Positions 26,701 to 33,686 of a stretch of 64,000 nucleotides of DNA are shown here, piece after piece; the stretch's first letter is position 1, and the number at the start of each line of letters is the position of its first letter. The DNA is taken from the NCBI RefSeq assembly GCF_024643205.1, contig NZ_JAMKQJ010000002.1, positions 310,001 through 374,000 on the forward strand, written 5' to 3'. The stretch is from Parapedobacter tibetensis (GTDB lineage Bacteria; Bacteroidota; Bacteroidia; Sphingobacteriales; Sphingobacteriaceae). The translations under genes were made by a program, and so were the position numbers. Below the pieces are notes generated by a model. That model worked only from the letters and a program-made list of their open reading frames with translations, searched no databases and had not been told where the DNA came from.

Positions 26701-26906
26701 ATAACGTGCCAAGCAAATTTCTGAGCAAGTACCGTATCCAAGGGCTCCGGCTGTTTGTCAATGTACGGAATGTGGCCATGTGGGCACCCGAATGGAGCTT
26801 CTGGGATCCGGAGTGGAAACCAAATGATGATATCGACAGCGACATATTAGAGGATCCTGGCCCTACGCCGCGGATTTTTAACTTCGGTTTGGACCTGACG
26901 TTGTAA
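23748..26906 (+). CDS. SusC/RagA TonB-dependent transporter (pair 2)
   Basis: 1052 aa. Signal peptide (hydrophobic LALLMVTLSLTFPILLLAQQ), carboxypeptidase-regulatory-like domain (VRGKVTETGDG, GVTVLEKGTTNGVTTNADG), DEVVVVGYG, plug domain (LRGNIAGLNVGFNSG, IRGRTSLNAGTSPLIVLDG, DVLKDASSAAVFGAKAASG) and a beta-barrel ending FNFGLDLTL. Start fixed by the AAAAGGAGG site. It forms a two-gene operon with susD 32 bases downstream, closed by a terminator. No enzymes accompany this pair, so the substrate is unknown. Confidence 0.94.
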   Translation: MIYMYLRCLRLGKAKHLALLMVTLSLTFPILLLAQQTIDVRGKVTETGDGTFGISGVTVLEKGTTNGVTTNADGNYMLRNVAPDAILVFSSLGYTTMEISVQNRQEINVALSSTVSDLDEVVVVGYGTMRKRDLTGAVSSLSATKIQNEAPTQLTDALRGNIAGLNVGFNSGAKGGGDLQIRGRTSLNAGTSPLIVLDGAIYYGAWEDINPSDIESVDVLKDASSAAVFGAKAASGVILITTKKGKEGKPLINYNTTMGLATMSLNQRVHEGQDFVNWRSDVFKSINANAQPYRFDDPRNLPSDISIETWLAYDGSTGDPVRTWLRRLNMQPNEIDNYLEGRSVNWYDQVFQNGFRQDHNLSVSGKNKDIAYYLGAGYLDNEGIITDDRFKTLRTRANIEANITDFLSVGMNTQFISRNESAIPHSWRQITNLSPWGTQYDEDGNLIWRPNQEVSGGVNPGYDAFHTDRLQRITSLNSTIFAKVKLPLGFSFQTNFTPQLELYERYNHEKSSHESWATFGGRASRQQRQTYYWQIDNILKWEKEVAGGHRFDVTMLANAEKYQRWDNTMTNDNFAPNDDRGYHGIDGGINPILASNDQYSTGDALMARLVYSLKDRYILTGTFRRDGYSAFGQRNPRANFGSVALGWVFTDEQFFNSDWFDYGKLRLSWGSNGNRDVGTGRDMYVALSDLTTGKYLYVQPDGTVVQASQLWVNRMANPNFKWERNTSYNVGLDFALFNNRLDGSLELYQMNSTDLLVQRTLPEVVGFDWVMDNLGEVRNRGFEITLNSLNINRDNFSWRTTALFQLNRNSIQHIYRNYGPDGRELDDVQNRWFIGQPIDAVWDWRALGIYQLGEEETAARYGLRPGDYKLEDVNNDGLFTNADRQFLGFSEPRFRWSLRNDFQFLQNFSASISMYSLWGHQSSFNSLKSRSGFPDRQNSYQFPYWTPENPSNEWARINSNEGSATGFNVYRKRSFIRIDNVSLAYNVPSKFLSKYRIQGLRLFVNVRNVAMWAPEWSFWDPEWKPNDDIDSDILEDPGPTPRIFNFGLDLTL

Positions 26907-26938
26907 TACGTTCATCGTAAATTTTAAAAAGAAACAAC

Positions 26939-28774
26939 ATGAAGACAATAGCAAATAAAAAAAGATACGTGTTTGGCCTGTTTTTGTTGGTGATGGCCAT
27001 CGGATGCAAACGTGAGTTCTTGGAACCTAAGCCCTTATCCATCTATATACCCGATGAAACATTCCGGTCAGCAGAGGCTTTGTGGGCAGCCGTCGTTGCC
27101 TGCGAAAGAAATTTGCGTCTGGAATATGTGGGCGATGCCGCACCGCTCATCACGGAGCTAATTTTTTCGGAAGTGGCGGTGGAGGGAACAACGGATAAAC
27201 CCGGTCCGGCGCAGGATTTGAATCTGGCCATCACACCGGATGCACAGTTGAACCATACGGACTACACCAAAGTAGGCTGGTATTTCAGAGAAGGATACCG
27301 AGCGATACGCTACGCCAACACCGCAATCAAATACATCGATGTGCCCGAGGATTATGCCTCCGAGGAGGAAAGGAACCACCTGCTGGGAGCGGCATATTTC
27401 CACCGGGCGCTGCGCTATTACCGATTGGTTCACCAATTCGGTGATATTCCGGTTACCTTGACTGTTGCTGAAGGTCCCAAACTGGACTTTTATAGCACCA
27501 AGCGCGAAGTGATTTTACAACGGATGAAACAGGATCTGGAGTTTGCACAGGAGTGGGTGCCGGATAATGTGAACAAGGGACAGGTAACCAAAGGTGCGGT
27601 AAGCCATTTGCTCACGAAAGTAAACCTTGCCTTGGGGTTATTTGACGATGCCATCCAGTCGGCCAATAATGTGATTAATGGAAGCATCTATCGCCTGATG
27701 ACCGATCGGTTCGGTGCCGAGCAAAGCGACCCTGACCGTAACGTGGTGTGGGATTTGCACCGGCCGGAGAATAAATCACTATCGGGCAACCGGGAGGCCC
27801 TGATGTTGGTCATTGACCGTATCAATATCGATGGCAATCACGATGGAGGGATCCAGTTGATGCGGAATGCCCTGCCTTTTTGGGGTAGTGCAGGGATCAT
27901 TACACCCAACGGGAACCGCGGGATGTCTGACCAACCTACTGTTGCAAACCCACAGGTCCTGCAATACGGCCGGGGTATTGGTCGCCTTAGGCCAACCTGG
28001 TACAGCCAACAGGCCGTGTGGGATGATGAAAATGACCTGCGCCATGCCCCGGGCAACTGGATGACCATGGAAGACCTTGTTTACAACGACCCGGGGCTAA
28101 TAGGAAAGGATTCTTACTACGGGAAACCTTTGCAATTCAGGAATGCGCAAGGGACTGTACTTTCCAATGACACCATCCGGCAGTGGTTTCAGTGGCCGCA
28201 CTACAAGCTCTTCATTGAAGATCCCCAGCGCGTGCAACCAGCGGGGGGGCATACCGACTGGTACGTGTTCCGTTTGGCAGAAACCTACTTGTTACGTGCG
28301 GAAGCATACGTTTGGAAAGGCGATTTGGCGAATGCGGCGGCCGACATCAATGCGGTACGTGTGCGGGCCAATGCAGCACCCATTGCGGCATCGGCTGTCA
28401 ACATCGGTACGGTGCTTGACGAGCGAGCCCGTGAGCTGTACTATGAAGAGCCACGCAAAACGGAGCTGACGCGCATTTCCTACATCTTTGCGCAAACGGG
28501 TATCGCCGCATACAACGGCAAGTCATACAGCCTGGCGAATTTTTCCGATGATAATTTTCTCTATGACCGGGTCATGGAGAAAGGTAATTTTTATAATAAA
28601 AACGTGGCCACAAATTTCGGTGTAACCTACCGGATGAGTCCGTACCATGTGTTGTGGCCTATCCCGGTTGATGCCATCAACGCTAATACATTAGGGGTAA
28701 TTAACCAGAATAAAGGCTACTCCGGATACGAAAACAATGTTCCTCCCCTTGAGGAGATCATTGAAGAAGAATAA
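26939..28774 (+). CDS. SusD/RagB-family lipoprotein (pair 2)
   Basis: 611 aa, longer than typical SusD. Lipobox ends VMAIGC (Cys about 23), mature start KREFLEPKPLSIYIPDE. TPR-like helices include LGAAYFHRALRYYRLVHQFG, and the C-terminal RagB block FRLAETYLLRAEAYVWKG is followed by AAADINAVRVRANAAP and LDERARELYYEE. The large size and PGPAQDLNLAITPD insert place it in the bigger SusD subgroup. Pairs with the upstream SusC. Confidence 0.93.
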   Translation: MKTIANKKRYVFGLFLLVMAIGCKREFLEPKPLSIYIPDETFRSAEALWAAVVACERNLRLEYVGDAAPLITELIFSEVAVEGTTDKPGPAQDLNLAITPDAQLNHTDYTKVGWYFREGYRAIRYANTAIKYIDVPEDYASEEERNHLLGAAYFHRALRYYRLVHQFGDIPVTLTVAEGPKLDFYSTKREVILQRMKQDLEFAQEWVPDNVNKGQVTKGAVSHLLTKVNLALGLFDDAIQSANNVINGSIYRLMTDRFGAEQSDPDRNVVWDLHRPENKSLSGNREALMLVIDRINIDGNHDGGIQLMRNALPFWGSAGIITPNGNRGMSDQPTVANPQVLQYGRGIGRLRPTWYSQQAVWDDENDLRHAPGNWMTMEDLVYNDPGLIGKDSYYGKPLQFRNAQGTVLSNDTIRQWFQWPHYKLFIEDPQRVQPAGGHTDWYVFRLAETYLLRAEAYVWKGDLANAAADINAVRVRANAAPIAASAVNIGTVLDERARELYYEEPRKTELTRISYIFAQTGIAAYNGKSYSLANFSDDNFLYDRVMEKGNFYNKNVATNFGVTYRMSPYHVLWPIPVDAINANTLGVINQNKGYSGYENNVPPLEEIIEEE

Positions 28775-28803
28775 TAATAGTTGGTTTGGTTGAGTTTGTT
28801 GCG

Positions 28804-28833
28804 AGGTGCCTGAGGAATCGGGCACCTTTTTTA
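28804..28833 (+). terminator. Rho-independent terminator after susCD pair 2
   Basis: Stem AGGTGCC (28804-28810) / GGCACCT (28821-28827) with a 10-base loop, followed by a run of T. It closes the operon and makes any start codon at 28806 for the next gene implausible. Confidence 0.85.
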
Positions 28834-28888
28834 TGATCGTATTGCTGGGAATGTCCGGCCAGTACGCTGAAAATATTCCTTTTCAATG

Positions 28889-28910
28889 TCGAAAAAATTC
28901 GATACCTTTG
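28889..28910 (+). promoter_or_regulatory. Promoter and candidate autoregulatory operator of the TA pair
   Basis: -7 box TACCTTTG at 28903-28910 (TAnnTTTG), with a perfect TCGAA/TTCGA inverted repeat (28889-28902, 4-base spacer) directly upstream of it. An Xre antitoxin bound there would block the promoter (inference). Confidence 0.5.
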
Positions 28911-28931
28911 TTTGAAGTCACGAAAGCAATT

Positions 28932-29354
28932 ATGGCACTTACAAAATCTTCAATCGGCAAGCGATTCAAATCATTAGACGTTGGCAATGATGCCGCCATT
29001 TTCTTTGCTGCCCGTAGCGGTATAAAGCCCATTGTTTTTTATCATTTTGCTGAAGCGGCCCAATTGGCCGAAAAAGAATTGGCCCGCCTGATCAATCTTT
29101 CGGCACGTACCATCAGTAACTATAAGGACCAAAAGAAGCCGCTGGCGCGAGTGGAGAGCGAACACTTGCTTAAACTCATTGCCCTTTATGAAAAGGGAGA
29201 AGAAATTTTGGGAGGTGTGGAGGAATTCAACCACTGGCTACGCAAGCCGTTCTGGGATCGGGTTGACTGTCCGATTGATTGGCTGGATACTCCCTCGGGC
29301 GTAGATTTGGTAACGGCTGAGTTGGACCGGTTGGCGCACGGATATGCATTATAA
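28932..29354 (+). CDS. Xre/MbcA/ParS-type antitoxin
   Basis: 140-aa antitoxin of the Xre-RES toxin-antitoxin family. The N-terminal half includes a helix-turn-helix (EKELARLINLSARTISNYKD). The C-terminal half is the toxin-binding DUF2384 domain (LIALYEKGEEILGGVEEFNHWL, then PIDWLDTPSGVDLVTAELDRL). I start it at ATG 28932: the upstream in-frame start at 28806 lies inside the terminator stem, and the -7 box is at 28903-28910. It is followed 8 bases later by the RES toxin gene. Confidence 0.92.
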   Translation: MALTKSSIGKRFKSLDVGNDAAIFFAARSGIKPIVFYHFAEAAQLAEKELARLINLSARTISNYKDQKKPLARVESEHLLKLIALYEKGEEILGGVEEFNHWLRKPFWDRVDCPIDWLDTPSGVDLVTAELDRLAHGYAL

Positions 29355-29362
29355 CAATACCC

Positions 29363-29824
29363 ATGTTGTTATACCGCATCACCCATAAAGCATTTAGTCA
29401 TTCCTTATTTGCCCCGGGATTCAGTGGCCGGTGGAACAGTGATGGAAAAAAGGTCATTTATACAGCTGAATCTATTGCATTGGCCTTTGTGGAGAGTATG
29501 TTGCGAAGGCAGGGTAGTGGTTTCAATAGGGATTTTAATACGATGGTTATTGAAGTGCCCGATACGTTGTTGGTTACGCATGTTGAGCTGAATGCGTTAC
29601 CTAGCCAATGGCGAAGTGCCCATGACTATCGCCCTTGTCAGCAAATTGGTGACAAATGGTATGACCGAATGGTTTCTCCGATGCTTAAGGTGCCGTCCGC
29701 TGTATTGCCGGAGGCCTATAATTATGTGATCAATACCCTTCATCCTGACTTTGCAAAAATCAAACTTCTGCACGTAACCGGACTGATACCTGACGACCGC
29801 ATTGAACAAATGCTGAAGAAGTAG
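29363..29824 (+). CDS. RES-domain toxin
   Basis: 153-aa RES toxin. Characterised RES toxins (for example MbcT) degrade or ADP-ribosylate via NAD+, depleting it. The family pattern is seen in LLYRITH at the start, FSGRWNSDGKKVIYTAES (residues 20-37, with the Arg, Tyr, Glu and Ser of the RES fold), AFVESML and a later LPSQWR. It is full length. It lies 8 bases after its antitoxin, the usual order for Xre-RES modules. Confidence 0.9.
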   Translation: MLLYRITHKAFSHSLFAPGFSGRWNSDGKKVIYTAESIALAFVESMLRRQGSGFNRDFNTMVIEVPDTLLVTHVELNALPSQWRSAHDYRPCQQIGDKWYDRMVSPMLKVPSAVLPEAYNYVINTLHPDFAKIKLLHVTGLIPDDRIEQMLKK

Positions 29825-29872
29825 GGTAATTGGGGAGTTCAACGGTTTGGTAAAGATAGGAAAAAAGTACGT

Positions 29873-31279
29873 TTACTGATACACCACCGTATCCGAGGAC
29901 AAGATCGGCAATTGATAATTCCCGGTATCGATTTCCAGCTTTGGCATTGCTTGGGCCAATGTGGCTATCCCTTGGGTGGTAACACCGGTTTGGTAGAGGT
30001 ATACAGCATGCAACGTGGGGAGATGAGCCAGGGCTTGAAGCCCTTTGTCGGTCACCTTAGTGTTTACCAGGTTGATGTACCGGAGTTGTTTACAGCCATT
30101 GAGTAGATCGAGCCCTTTATCGCTTACCGCCGTATTTTCCAGGTGTAGCCGTTGCAGTCCACGCAATTGCCCAATGTGTCGTAGGGCACTATCCGTGATT
30201 TGCGTATCCCCGAGTTTGAGCTGGGTGATGTTAGCACCTAGCCCCGATAGGAGTCGACTGTCTTCATCATTAAATTGGGGGCAATTGACGGCATTCACTA
30301 GCAGTTGATTTTTGGCTGCGGCCAAGGGAATGACCTTTACCCCCTTGGCGACCAGTTTTTCAACAGCCTCGGTATCGGCAGCGGGAATATCTTCGGAAGC
30401 AGCAGGAGAAGCCAGCGCGAGCAATACAGGTTGGATTTCCTCAGGCTGTTCCAGCTCCATTACTTTTTTATCAGTAGGCGCACCGGCATCAATCCACCAG
30501 GCAATCAATTTGATTTGACCCTCGCTGATGGGCGTACGCCCCTTGGGTGGCATGCGCTCTTCATGCCCTTCGGGCAGTATCAAGCGTCGATAGAGTTCAC
30601 TTTCGCCTGCATTGCCCGCCGCGATTACCTGTCCACCCTCGCCTCCCTGCGCGAGCGCTTCCATGGTATGCACGGCCAACCCATTTTCCTGTTTCTTGGC
30701 CCCATGGCAACTTTGGCAACGCTGCTTTAGGATGGGTTGGATAATATCCGCATATACAGCCGCTTCCTGCACATTTTCGATAACCACCTGCTCGGGCTGC
30801 CACCCCGTTAGGCGACGTACCCGTTCCGGTAAAGCTTCCACCAAGTACCCATCGCCATGGGTGAGTGTGCCACCGAAATGCCCGGCGACGCAAAGCAGCA
30901 CCAGCATGAATGTGAGCAAAGCAAAGCGTAGTTTTCGGAGGGGGTGGAGAACATCTTTTTCGCTAATGGGTCTCCGATATAGCAGCCAGCATAATGTGCT
31001 TACAAGCGCCACGGTGATGCCCAACCATTGGTGGAGTGATAAAGTGCGGGCATCGTATCCGCCATTGAGCGATAGTAAATATCCGGATACGGCAGCGATC
31101 AACGCTGATGCCGAGCCAAACAGCAACGAGATGGATACGGCAGGAGTAAAAACCTCCTTGTTTTTTTTCCGGCTGAGCAAGGCGAAGGCAAATGCCATTA
31201 TTAACATCCCGATGGGAAGGTGTACCAACAGCGGATGCCATCGGCCTAAAAAAAGAAGGATATCGCCATCACTTTCCAT
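29873..31279 (-). CDS. Membrane c-type cytochrome with DUF2231-like and LRR domains
   Basis: 468-aa membrane protein. Residues 1-135 contain about four membrane helices with HPLLVHLPIGMLIMAF at the start (DUF2231-like). A single c-type haem site CQSCH (about residue 188) follows in a planctomycete-type cytochrome domain (RMPPKGRTPISEGQIKLIAWWIDAGAP). After a linker, a leucine-rich repeat region ends the protein (ALRHIGQLRGLQRLHLENTAVS, CKQLRYINLVNTKVTDKG). I use ATG 31279, which forms TGATG with the upstream stop; the TTG at 31282 is less likely. Probable electron-transfer partner of the other operon products. Confidence 0.85.
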   Translation of the reverse strand: MESDGDILLFLGRWHPLLVHLPIGMLIMAFAFALLSRKKNKEVFTPAVSISLLFGSASALIAAVSGYLLSLNGGYDARTLSLHQWLGITVALVSTLCWLLYRRPISEKDVLHPLRKLRFALLTFMLVLLCVAGHFGGTLTHGDGYLVEALPERVRRLTGWQPEQVVIENVQEAAVYADIIQPILKQRCQSCHGAKKQENGLAVHTMEALAQGGEGGQVIAAGNAGESELYRRLILPEGHEERMPPKGRTPISEGQIKLIAWWIDAGAPTDKKVMELEQPEEIQPVLLALASPAASEDIPAADTEAVEKLVAKGVKVIPLAAAKNQLLVNAVNCPQFNDEDSRLLSGLGANITQLKLGDTQITDSALRHIGQLRGLQRLHLENTAVSDKGLDLLNGCKQLRYINLVNTKVTDKGLQALAHLPTLHAVYLYQTGVTTQGIATLAQAMPKLEIDTGNYQLPILSSDTVVYQ

Positions 31280-32172
31280 CAATTGCTGTAACGGTTTTTC
31301 AACAGGTTGAACATGTATTTATTGATTTCCCACTGGTCGGCCACGGGTTGCCTAGTATAAGGCAGGGTGGGTAAGTAATCAGGCGGGCCAAATTCCATGG
31401 TGATGGTTAACGGTTTATGCTGGTCGCGATGAGTGGCCACAATAGTGTCCCACCAATCCAAATGACGTTGTACCTTTTCTTCCCATTCCGGCGCGCGTGG
31501 GTCATTTACCTGAGGGCCCTCCGGGTGGCCTATGCGCGCATGGATATGGCCCGTGCGTTGCAGGGCTAGGGATACGGCTTCGGGTTGGTCGTCTAACATG
31601 GATTCATGCACGGCACACCAATGGGAAATATCCAATGTGAGCTGAAGGTTGGGTAATCGTTCCAAGTAGCGGCGTGTCACATGGGCGGCGAAACTAAAGC
31701 GCCCGCGGTGGGTTTCATGCATGATGGAGATTTGGTGCGCCCGGCTTATCGAATCGGCAGCATTGATGAGTGCCTCATTTTGTGCAACGCTGAAATGATC
31801 CTTTCCGGTATGGCTGTTGATGAGTACTGGGCTAAGGGCGACCGCCCGTTCCAATTGATGCTTGTAAGCTGTCAGGTATGTATTGAAATCAGGCCCTGAA
31901 CCCCTGCACAGGAAGATATAGGCTAGGTTGTAGTGGCGGAATGCATCCATCATTTCTTGCAGCGTGGCGCTATCAGCGGGTACCCAGGTCTCCACGCCAT
32001 CGAATCCAGCATCGGCTATCCGTTTGCAAAAATCATCCCAGGAGACATCCCGACCCCAATCCGTGCAGAAATAGGTGATGCCTGCGGAGCGTTTTTGTTG
32101 CTGGGCCTTTGCGGAGGAGCTTACCAGCGCAGATAGGATAAGTAGCAAAGTAATAGCGATGTAACTTTTCAT
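31279..32172 (-). CDS. Sugar phosphate isomerase/epimerase-like TIM-barrel protein, exported
   Basis: 297 aa with a signal peptide (LLLILSALVSSSAKAQ) followed by an AP_endonuc_2/xylose-isomerase-like TIM barrel: DAGFDGVETWVP, LINSHTGKDHFSV, IMHETHRGRFSF, LTLDISHWC and TMEFGPPDY. The His/Glu/Asp set fits a divalent-metal site. Export is typical for this family inside sugar-oxidation clusters of Bacteroidota and planctomycetes. It overlaps the next gene by one base (TGATG) and lies 18 bases after the DUF1501 gene. Confidence 0.85.
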   Translation of the reverse strand: MKSYIAITLLLILSALVSSSAKAQQQKRSAGITYFCTDWGRDVSWDDFCKRIADAGFDGVETWVPADSATLQEMMDAFRHYNLAYIFLCRGSGPDFNTYLTAYKHQLERAVALSPVLINSHTGKDHFSVAQNEALINAADSISRAHQISIMHETHRGRFSFAAHVTRRYLERLPNLQLTLDISHWCAVHESMLDDQPEAVSLALQRTGHIHARIGHPEGPQVNDPRAPEWEEKVQRHLDWWDTIVATHRDQHKPLTITMEFGPPDYLPTLPYTRQPVADQWEINKYMFNLLKNRYSN

Positions 32173-32190
32173 GGATGGGATTTGGAAAGA

Positions 32191-33684
32191 TTAAATGATT
32201 GCTTGGATAAGGTGCCCTTCCACATCGGTGAGTCTGAACGGGCGCCCTTGGAATTCGTAAGTCAGTTTTTCATGGTCGAAACCCAGCAGATGGAGCATGG
32301 TGGCGTGTACATCATGCACGGCGGTACGGCCACTCACGGCAGAGAAACCGATTTCATCCGTTTCACCCCATACCACTCCTTTTTTTATGCCGCCTCCCGC
32401 CATCCAGATGGTGTAGGCATCGGGATGATGGTCGCGCCCAGCAAAGGGCATATCGCTATTGTTGCGGTTTTCCTGCATGGGTGTACGGCCAAATTCCCCG
32501 CCCCATACCACCAGTGTTTCATCCAGGAGCCCCCGTTGCTTAAGGTCGAGCAGGAGGGCGGTCATTGGGCGGTCTATTTCCCGGCATTTATTGCGGAATC
32601 CGATGTCGAGGGAATCACCAGCATTGGTGCCGTGGCTGTCCCATCCCCAATCAAACAGCTGTACGAAGCGCACACCCTGTTCGACCAGTTTGCGGGCTAA
32701 CAAGCAATTGTTGGCAAAGGATTCCTTACCCGGCTGGGTACCGTATAATGCATGGATAGCCTCTGGCTCATTGCTGATGTCCATCACCTCAGGTACAGCT
32801 ACCTGCATCTTATAGGCCATCTCATACTGGGCAATACGGGCAAGGATTTCGGGATCCTTGTACGTATTGTGCTCTTCCATATTCACGGTGTTGATGGCGT
32901 CGATAACCTGTCGTTTCAAGCCTCGGTTCATTCCTTCCGGATCGCTGATGTACAATACAGGGTCTCCTTTTGAGCGGCATTGTACGCCTTGGTATACCGA
33001 GGGTAGGAAACCGCTGCCCCATACGCTTTTTCCGGCATCAGGTGTATTGCCGCCGGAAGTAAGGACGACAAAACCGGGTAGGTTACTGTTTTCGGTACCC
33101 AGGCCATACGTCACCCATGATCCAATACTTGGCCTTCCCAATCGGGCATGCCCGGTATGCATGAAAAGCTGGGCCGGGCCATGGTTGAACTGGTCGGTAT
33201 GTACGGCTTTGAGGAAACTCACCTCATCTACCACCTTGGAAAAATGGGGAAGCAGTTCCGATACCCAAGCTCCGCTTTCTCCGTATTGGCGGAACGAGGT
33301 CTGTGGACCCAGCATTTTGGGGACACCCCGGATGAAAGCAAATTTTTTGCCTTCGAGCAGTGACTGTGGACAGGGCTTGTTATGGAGTTTGTGGAGTTCG
33401 GGTTTATAGTCAAACAGCTCCAATTGCGATGGCGCACCAGCCATATGGAGGTAAATGACGTTTTTGGCACGACCGGCAAAATGCGGCAACTTGGGGGCAA
33501 GAGGGTTCATGGTATCGGCAAATAGACCGCTATCATGGAGTCCGTTGCTGCGGGACCCTAAACATCCGCCCAACATCGACCCCAGGGCCAGGCTACCTAC
33601 ACCGGCTACGCAGTCCATGAGGAAGTGCCTCCGTGTGACGGCTTTCAATGTTACTTCTTGTGCTTCTTTCAGTAGCTTTTCCAT
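32191..33684 (-). CDS. DUF1501 protein, Tat-exported
   Basis: 497 aa from ATG 33684 (the TTG at 33690 overlaps the preceding gene and is less likely). Tat signal TRRHFLMD then a Gly/Ala/Leu-rich core. The DUF1501 (sulfatase-like fold) body shows HMAGAPSQLELFDYKPEL, HTDQFNHGPAQLFMHTGH, GTENSNLPGFVVLTSGG, VQLFDWGWDSHGTN and VVWGGEFGRTPM, all characteristic. The role is unknown, but it is nearly always encoded next to DUF1549/DUF1553 cytochrome proteins, as here (2 bases apart). Confidence 0.92.
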   Translation of the reverse strand: MEKLLKEAQEVTLKAVTRRHFLMDCVAGVGSLALGSMLGGCLGSRSNGLHDSGLFADTMNPLAPKLPHFAGRAKNVIYLHMAGAPSQLELFDYKPELHKLHNKPCPQSLLEGKKFAFIRGVPKMLGPQTSFRQYGESGAWVSELLPHFSKVVDEVSFLKAVHTDQFNHGPAQLFMHTGHARLGRPSIGSWVTYGLGTENSNLPGFVVLTSGGNTPDAGKSVWGSGFLPSVYQGVQCRSKGDPVLYISDPEGMNRGLKRQVIDAINTVNMEEHNTYKDPEILARIAQYEMAYKMQVAVPEVMDISNEPEAIHALYGTQPGKESFANNCLLARKLVEQGVRFVQLFDWGWDSHGTNAGDSLDIGFRNKCREIDRPMTALLLDLKQRGLLDETLVVWGGEFGRTPMQENRNNSDMPFAGRDHHPDAYTIWMAGGGIKKGVVWGETDEIGFSAVSGRTAVHDVHATMLHLLGFDHEKLTYEFQGRPFRLTDVEGHLIQAII

Positions 33685-33686
33685 AA

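Noticed and set aside
28806..28931. Longer N-terminus for the Xre antitoxin
   Set aside because: Its ATG is inside the terminator stem, and the promoter box at 28903-28910 is downstream of it.
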